A stretch of 64,000 nucleotides of DNA from the NCBI GenBank assembly GCA_050330635.1, contig JBHJNQ010000001.1, forward strand, positions 3,178 to 67,177. The letters are read 5' to 3'. The stretch comes from CADEDH01 sp050330635. Its GTDB lineage: Bacteria > Actinomycetota > Acidimicrobiia > Acidimicrobiales > SZUA-35. Below, in pieces: positions 59,312 through 64,000 of the stretch; position 1 is the stretch's first letter; every line of letters begins with the position of its first letter. A model generated the notes under the pieces. It searched no databases and was not told where the DNA came from. It saw only the letters and a program-made list of their open reading frames with translations. Position numbers and translations under genes: made by a program.

Positions 59312-60121
59312 ATGGAGCTCAACGACAGCGTGGTGGTCATCACCGGGGGGAGCGGCGGTATCGGCCGGGCCATGGCGAGGGCCTTCCTGGCCGAGGGGGC
59401 CCGAACGGTCGTGCTGGCCGACCTCGATCCCGATGCGGTGGCGGCGGCCGCCGCCGAGCTCGGCTGCGAGGGCCGGGCCTGCGACGTCACCGACGAGACC
59501 CAGATCGCCGAGCTGGTCGAGTGGACGCTGGCCGAGCACGGCCCGATCGATCTGTTCTGCAGCAACGCCGGAGCGGGGTCCGAGGGGGTCCTGACCGACG
59601 CCCCCAACGAGGCGTGGCAGTTCCAGTGGGACCTCCACGTGATGGCCCACCTCTACGCCGCCAGGGCCGTCCTGCCGTCGATGATCGCCCGGGGCGAGGG
59701 CTACCTGCTGAACACGGCTTCGGCCGCCGGGCTGCTGGCCGCCATCGGCTCCGGTCCGTACACCGTGACCAAGGCGGCCGCAGTCAAGCTGGCCGAGTTC
59801 CTGTCGATCACCCACGGCGACGACGGGATCCGGGTCTCGGTGCTGTGCCCCCAGGGTGTCAACACCGCCATGGCGCCCCGCAATCTGGGCGACGGCCAGA
59901 CCGACGGGATCATCGAGGCCGACGAGCTGGCGGCGGTGGTGGTCGAGGCCCTGCGGGACGAGCGCTTCCACGTGCTCCCCCACCCCGAGGTGGCCGAGTA
60001 CCTGAAACGCAAGGCCGACGACCCCGACCGGTGGCTCCGGGGCATGCGACGGCTCCGGGCCCGATCGCTCGACGGGGCCCCGTCGGCCGACCGGGTGCGG
60101 TCGGCCAACCCGGAGAGCTGA
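59312..60121 (+). CDS. SDR family oxidoreductase
   Basis: 269-residue classical SDR: TGGSGGIGRAMARAF (cofactor), CSNAGAG, NTASAAGLL with the serine, and YTVTKAAAVKLAEFL (YxxxK). The C-terminus is longer than usual, with basic and proline-rich residues (KRKADDPDRWLRGMRRLRARS). PQGVNTAMAP fits the substrate-side loop. Reaction not assignable. It starts a plus-strand set of lipid/aromatic-metabolism-like genes with SnoaL-like, second SDR, flavin reductase and enoyl-CoA hydratase. Confidence 0.9.
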   Translation: MELNDSVVVITGGSGGIGRAMARAFLAEGARTVVLADLDPDAVAAAAAELGCEGRACDVTDETQIAELVEWTLAEHGPIDLFCSNAGAGSEGVLTDAPNEAWQFQWDLHVMAHLYAARAVLPSMIARGEGYLLNTASAAGLLAAIGSGPYTVTKAAAVKLAEFLSITHGDDGIRVSVLCPQGVNTAMAPRNLGDGQTDGIIEADELAAVVVEALRDERFHVLPHPEVAEYLKRKADDPDRWLRGMRRLRARSLDGAPSADRVRSANPES

Positions 60122-60126
60122 CGCCG

Positions 60127-60609
60127 GTGGGCGGGGCGGGGGATTCCCACGCCACCGATTGGGAGACGGCCGACCTGGCGGCCTCGACCGGGCGGCGCGT
60201 CCCGGTGCGCCGCCCGACCGGCGACGACGGCCGGGAGCTGATGCGACGGTTCAAACGGGGCTTCGCCCGGGCCGACCCCACCGAACTGGGGGCGGTGATC
60301 ACCGACGACTTCGAGTGGCACCTCCACCACTTCCCCGCCGACCGGCCGTCGCCCACGGGAACCGTGCTCCGGGGCCTCGACCAGGTCATGGCCGAGATCC
60401 GTTGGCGGCAGGAGCACTGGCACGGTGTCCGCTTCAACGGGATGGTCGAGCGCTACCTCGGCGACCTGGTCGTGCAGACGTTCACCGTCTCCGGCCACGA
60501 CGAGCACCACCGACCGTTCACCGTCGACGCCGTCGACCTCTACCGGATCGTCGACGATCGACTGGCCTCCAAGGACACCTACTGGAAGCAGCCCTCGACG
60601 CGGCACTGA
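60127..60609 (+). CDS. SnoaL-like / NTF2-fold protein
   Basis: 160 residues from GTG 60127 (alternative ATG 60241 gives 122). MRRFKRGFARADPTELGAVITDDFEWHLHH is the start of the NTF2-like fold, with WHGVRFNGMVERYLGDLVVQTF and VDAVDLYRIVDDRLASKDTYWKQ completing it. Comparable folds include small isomerases and dioxygenase beta subunits. The 38-residue N-terminal extension looks less conserved. It begins 5 nt after the SDR, so it is co-transcribed. Confidence 0.75.
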   Translation: MGGAGDSHATDWETADLAASTGRRVPVRRPTGDDGRELMRRFKRGFARADPTELGAVITDDFEWHLHHFPADRPSPTGTVLRGLDQVMAEIRWRQEHWHGVRFNGMVERYLGDLVVQTFTVSGHDEHHRPFTVDAVDLYRIVDDRLASKDTYWKQPSTRH

Positions 60610-60657
60610 ACGTCGGCCGTCGTGCGTCGATGGTGGCGGCGGTGCTAGGAACCGGTC

Positions 60658-61389
60658 ATGGCTGATGGAACGGGACGACTGGCAGGCAAGGTGGCGCTCA
60701 TCACGGGTGGCGCCCGCGGGCAGGGTGCGGCCGAGGCCGACCTCTTCACCGCCGAAGGGGCGACCGTGGTCATCACCGACGTCCTGACCGAGGAGGGTGA
60801 GCGGACGGCGGGTCAGCTGGGCTGCGACTTCTTCGCCCACGACGTGGCCGACGACGGCCAGTGGGCCGATGTCGTGGCCCGGACCGTCGAGCGTCACGGC
60901 CGGCTCGACGTGCTCGTCAACAACGCCGGCATCCTGTTCGCCGGCCGGTTGGTCAACACCCGCAACGAGGACTGGGACCGGGTGATCGCCATCAACCAGA
61001 CCGGCGTCTTCTACGGCATGCGAGCGGTGGCCCCGGTCATGATCGAGCAGGGCGGTGGGGCCATCGTCAACATCTCCTCGGTGGCCGGTCTCGAAGGGGT
61101 GTTCGGGTCGATGGCCTATACCGCCTCCAAGTTCGCGGTGCGGGGGATGACGAAGGTGGCGGCCAAGGAACTCGGTCCTTCCGGCATCCGGGTCAACTCC
61201 GTCCACCCCGGCATCATCGACACCGACATGACGAGCGACTTCCCCAAGGAACGGATGCTGCGGGCCGTTCCCCTGGGCCGCGAGGCGGCCCCCGGCGAGG
61301 TCGCGGCCCTCGTGCTGTTCCTGGCCAGCGACGACGCCGGCTACTGCACCGGTCAGGAGTTCGTCGTCGACGGCGGCATGCACGCCTGA
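60658..61389 (+). CDS. SDR family oxidoreductase (hydroxysteroid-dehydrogenase-like)
   Basis: 243 residues: TGGARGQGAAEADLF, DVLVNNAGI, NISSVAGLEG, YTASKFAVRGMTKVAA and the CTGQEFVVDGGM ending are complete SDR motifs. The GARGQG variant and overall pattern resemble the 3-alpha/20-beta-hydroxysteroid dehydrogenase group, whose members act on many secondary alcohols. It follows the SnoaL-like gene by 48 nt on the same strand. Confidence 0.92.
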   Translation: MADGTGRLAGKVALITGGARGQGAAEADLFTAEGATVVITDVLTEEGERTAGQLGCDFFAHDVADDGQWADVVARTVERHGRLDVLVNNAGILFAGRLVNTRNEDWDRVIAINQTGVFYGMRAVAPVMIEQGGGAIVNISSVAGLEGVFGSMAYTASKFAVRGMTKVAAKELGPSGIRVNSVHPGIIDTDMTSDFPKERMLRAVPLGREAAPGEVAALVLFLASDDAGYCTGQEFVVDGGMHA

Positions 61390-61454
61390 CGGGCGACGTC
61401 GGCGTCCCTGTCCGTCCCTCCCCGTCCCTCCCCGTCCCGACCCATACTGACCTG

Positions 61455-62060
61455 ATGGCCACCTTCGCTTCGAACGACCTCGATCCCACCGACCGCTACA
61501 AGCTCCTCACCGGGCTCGTCGTCCCCCGTCCCATCGGCTGGATCGGCACCACCGACGGGGCCGGCCACCACAACCTCGCTCCCTACTCGTTCTTCCAGGC
61601 CGTCGGCTCCAATCCTCCGATCGTGCTGTTCTCGGCCGGTGTGGTCGGCGGCCACGAGAAGGACAGCCTGGTCAACGCCCGGGCGTCCGGGGAGTTCACC
61701 TGCAATCTGGTGGACATGGCGACCGCAGAGGCCATGAACCAGTCGGCGGCCGAGCTGGGGCGGACCGAGAGCGAGTTCGACTTCGCCGGCCTGACCCCGG
61801 AGCCGTCGGTCGACATCGCCGCCCCCCGGGTGGCCGAGGCCAGGGCCAGCTTCGAGTGCCGGGTGGTGCAGGTGGTGGAGCTGGGCGAGCCGCCCACCGT
61901 CAACGTGGTGGTCTTCGGGGAGGTCGTCCGGTTCCACGTCGACGACGAGGTCCTCGACGGGACCCGCATCAACCACGATGCCCTCGACGCCGTGGGCCGG
62001 ATGGCCGGCAACGGCTATGCCACCACCCGCGATCGTTTCGAGCTGATCCGCCCCACCTGA
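61455..62060 (+). CDS. Flavin reductase-like split-barrel protein
   Basis: 201 residues. LLTGLVVPRPIGWIGTTDGAG, APYSFFQAVGSNPPIVLFS, HEKDSLVNARASGEFTCNLV and a later NVVVFGEVVRFHVDDE match the flavin reductase family related to FMN-binding enzymes (PF01613-type). It may reduce flavin for a partner oxygenase or act on its own substrate. CATACT lies 6 nt before the ATG (leaderless). Confidence 0.88.
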   Translation: MATFASNDLDPTDRYKLLTGLVVPRPIGWIGTTDGAGHHNLAPYSFFQAVGSNPPIVLFSAGVVGGHEKDSLVNARASGEFTCNLVDMATAEAMNQSAAELGRTESEFDFAGLTPEPSVDIAAPRVAEARASFECRVVQVVELGEPPTVNVVVFGEVVRFHVDDEVLDGTRINHDALDAVGRMAGNGYATTRDRFELIRPT

Positions 62061-62144
62061 CCCGGCTCGCGACCGTCCTCGTCGACCGTCTGGCACCGGA
62101 GGCGGGCGGTGTCCCATGATGGGGCCCGCGAACAGGAGGAGCCA

Positions 62145-62915
62145 ATGGAGCTTGAGTACTGCAAGGTCGACAAGGGCGATCACATCATGACCGTCACCCT
62201 CAACCGCCCCGAGCGGTTGAACGCCCTTCACCCACCGGCCAACGTCGAGCTGGGCGAGGTGTTCGACGACTTCGCCGCCGACGACGACCTGTGGGTGGCC
62301 ATCGTGACCGGAGCGGGCCGGGCCTTCTGCGCCGGCAACGACCTGCGCTACCAGGCCGAGGGGGGCGAGATGTTCCGGGTTCCGGCAGGGTTCGGCGGCC
62401 TCACCTCCCGCTTCGACCTCACCAAGCCGCTCATCGCCGCCGTCAACGGCCCGGCCATGGGCGGCGGCTTCGAGATCGCCCTGGCCTGTGATCTGATCGT
62501 GGCGTCGGAGGAGGCCACCTTCGCCCTGCCGGAGCCGAAGGTGGGCCTGGCCGCCCTGGCCGGCGGGCTGAACCGCCTGCCCCGCCAGATCGGGCCCAAG
62601 CGGGCCCTGGGCATGATCCTCACCGGGCGCCACGTGCCGGCGGCCGAGGGCGAGCGACTGGGATTCGTCAACGAGGTGGTACCGGCCGAACAGCTGATGG
62701 CGGCGGCCCACCGCTGGGCCGCGCAGATCGCGGCCTGCGCCCCCCTGTCCATCCGGGCCAGCAAGGACGTCGTGTACCAGAGCCTCGACCTGGGCCTGGA
62801 GGAGTCGATGCAGCGGCGCTACGACTCGGTGAAGGCCATGCGGGACAGCGAGGACTTCGTGGAGGGCCCGCTGGCGTTCGCCGAGAAGCGGGCCCCGCAG
62901 TGGAAGGGCCGCTGA
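62145..62915 (+). CDS. Enoyl-CoA hydratase/isomerase family protein
   Basis: 256-residue crotonase-fold protein. The oxyanion-hole segments are RAFCAGNDLRYQAEG and AVNGPAMGGGFEIALACD. The second catalytic glutamate position falls in LPEPKVGLAALAGGLNRLPR; one of the two usual catalytic glutamates seems replaced, so hydratase versus isomerase cannot be decided. AGGAGG lies 6 nt before the ATG at 62145. Works on acyl-CoA thioesters, perhaps in beta-oxidation. Confidence 0.9.
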   Translation: MELEYCKVDKGDHIMTVTLNRPERLNALHPPANVELGEVFDDFAADDDLWVAIVTGAGRAFCAGNDLRYQAEGGEMFRVPAGFGGLTSRFDLTKPLIAAVNGPAMGGGFEIALACDLIVASEEATFALPEPKVGLAALAGGLNRLPRQIGPKRALGMILTGRHVPAAEGERLGFVNEVVPAEQLMAAAHRWAAQIAACAPLSIRASKDVVYQSLDLGLEESMQRRYDSVKAMRDSEDFVEGPLAFAEKRAPQWKGR

Positions 62916-62948
62916 ACCGACACAAGTCCGGTCCAGGGTCTCAAGAGC

Positions 62949-63746
62949 TCAGCGGGGCCAGGCCAGGGGGAAGTACGGGTGGTCGAACTCGGCGCCGTCC
63001 GAGAGCTCGCGGGCCAGGCCCGGGAAGTCGGGCGAGGTCTTCCAGGGCCGCGGGGCGTGGCGGGCATCGGCGCTCAGGTAGCGCAGCGTCAGCACCCGCC
63101 GCCGGGTCTCGTAGGGGAACCCGGGAGCCGAGTGGACGATGGAGAAGTCGAAGAAGATGACGTCGCCCGGCTCCAGGGCCCAGCGACGGATGTCGTAGCC
63201 CGAGCGGTCGGCGTCGATGTCGGGGATCTCGGCCAGGGTGCCCTCGGGGAACCACTTGGCCTCGCGGTCGAGGAAGCTCCGAGGCAACCGCCACGGGCCC
63301 AGGTGCGACCCGGCCCAGAACTCGGGTGAGCCGTCCTTGGGCACCCGGTCGGCGGGGATCCAGGCCGTGATGCCGCGACCGTGCACGTTGTAGTAGGGCT
63401 GATCCTGGTGCCAGGGCGTCCGCTGCTCGGTGTTCGGCTCCTTCACCAGGATGTGGTCGTGGTAGAAGCGGGCGGTGGGCGAGTCCATCAGCTCGGCCGC
63501 CACCCGGGGCACGGCGGAGCGGAGCGCCACCTTGCCGATCTCGTCGATCTCGCCCCAGCGGCAGAAGTCCTCGAAGAACAGGCCCGGATCGTCGGGTGGG
63601 GACGCCACCTGAGAGGCCGAGCTCTGATTGGACAGAACCTTGTTGATGCCGACCGAGATCATCTCGAGTTCGGCGGGGGTCATCAACCCCCGCACCACCA
63701 CCACCCCGTCCTGGGCATAGGCCACTACCGCGTCATCGGCGACCAT
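62949..63746 (-). CDS. Phytanoyl-CoA dioxygenase (PhyH) family protein
   Basis: 265 residues. The iron-binding HxD lies in TPWHQDQPYYNVHG and the distal histidine in FFDFSIVHSAPG, with the 2-oxoglutarate arginine in RRRVLTLRYLS. It begins with DAVVAYAQDGVVVVRGLMTP, typical of the family. It is diverged from the other PhyH gene at 29431-30327. TAGAAC (near -10) lies 6 nt before the ATG. Converges with the hydratase gene. Substrate unknown. Confidence 0.9.
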   Translation of the reverse strand: MVADDAVVAYAQDGVVVVRGLMTPAELEMISVGINKVLSNQSSASQVASPPDDPGLFFEDFCRWGEIDEIGKVALRSAVPRVAAELMDSPTARFYHDHILVKEPNTEQRTPWHQDQPYYNVHGRGITAWIPADRVPKDGSPEFWAGSHLGPWRLPRSFLDREAKWFPEGTLAEIPDIDADRSGYDIRRWALEPGDVIFFDFSIVHSAPGFPYETRRRVLTLRYLSADARHAPRPWKTSPDFPGLARELSDGAEFDHPYFPLAWPR

Positions 63747-63936
63747 GAGTCCGTTCTACCTTCCGTCGTCCCCGGTTGTTCCCAACGTGACGGGACTCAT
63801 GGATTTGCAACACTCCACCGGCTGTGCCAGGCGCCCGCTACTCGGGTGGTGAGCGCGCTCCACCCACCGGTCCACCAGGCGCCCAGTCCACCAGGAGTCG
63901 AGGTGCGCTGTCCACGGCGTGACAGAATCGAGCCCG

Positions 63937-64000
63937 GTGGACCTGCTCACTCTGTCGGACGTGGATGCCGCCTCGGCTGAGGTCGAGGCGGCGGTCGACG
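63937..64000 (+). CDS. Start of a gene running out of the window
   Basis: A GTG opens a frame (VDLLTLSDVDAASAEVEAAVD) that stays open to the edge, with strong third-position GC. Only 21 residues are visible, so family and reality cannot be settled. Confidence 0.35.
   Translation, partial: MDLLTLSDVDAASAEVEAAVD

Noticed and set aside
63756..63950. Minus-strand 64-codon frame near the right edge
   Set aside because: No start context and composition unlike neighbours; lies in the intergenic leader between the PhyH gene and the partial gene at the edge.

Overview
This is a chromosomal window from a high-GC actinobacterium. F420/LLM-type oxidoreductases, a DUF3499 protein, a SenX3/RegX3-like phosphate regulator, a single-chain glycine decarboxylase, many SDR, TauD, PhyH and Rieske enzymes, and frequent leaderless genes all fit class Acidimicrobiia. 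That placement is inferred from gene content and not proven by a marker gene.

Layout. 1-12.6 kb is housekeeping: a kinase-fold protein cut by the window edge, surE, a tandem glycine riboswitch driving gcvT-gcvP, a DUF3499 protein, a small heat-shock protein with its own promoter and terminator, two coupled sulfotransferases, an alkyltransferase-like protein, an HD protein resembling only the back half of CCA-adding enzyme, and an ArfB-like ribosome rescue factor. 12.6-19.7 kb holds an MFS/amidase pair, a TauD-type dioxygenase, a lipid kinase plus membrane-anchored trypsin-like protease operon, and an ECF sigma factor.

19.9-25.3 kb is an accessory patch directly downstream of tRNA-Arg(CCT). 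It holds two RHH/MazF-type toxin-antitoxin pairs, an orphan small protein, a CrtA-like gene, and several decayed genes: a sigma factor fused by deletion to another fragment, a frameshifted beta-propeller-like gene, a frameshifted F420-reductase-like gene and an SDR lacking its catalytic middle.

25.4-43.9 kb is metabolic: a secreted DUF4214/phosphodiester-glycosidase-like protein, a P450, a tightly coupled SDR-PhyH-Rieske operon (the Rieske gene carries an apparent 1-nt frameshift), an overlapping operon of a SnoaL-like protein and two polysaccharide-deacetylase-family enzymes, a NYN-LOTUS RNA-binding protein, a beta-lactamase-fold hydrolase, an acyl-CoA carboxylase beta chain, an F420-type LLM enzyme, a truncated LigB-type dioxygenase, an MBL-fold protein, a class III aminotransferase and a GH1 beta-glucosidase. 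43.9-50.8 kb has a third toxin-antitoxin pair, an SF2 helicase, an aldehyde dehydrogenase, a PPOX/F420 protein, an MFS carrier and a DUF2889 protein with a DNA tandem repeat.

50.8-59.3 kb is regulatory: a secreted protein, a 1100-residue SARP-AAA regulator, a DHA2-type exporter, then pstB - PhoU::histidine-kinase fusion - response regulator. In that fusion PhoU replaces the usual membrane sensor, and it is the most striking gene in the window. 59.3-64 kb holds two SDRs, a SnoaL-like protein, a flavin reductase, an enoyl-CoA hydratase and another PhyH enzyme. Many genes start 5-8 nt after a TANNNT box and lack a Shine-Dalgarno sequence, so leaderless transcription looks common.
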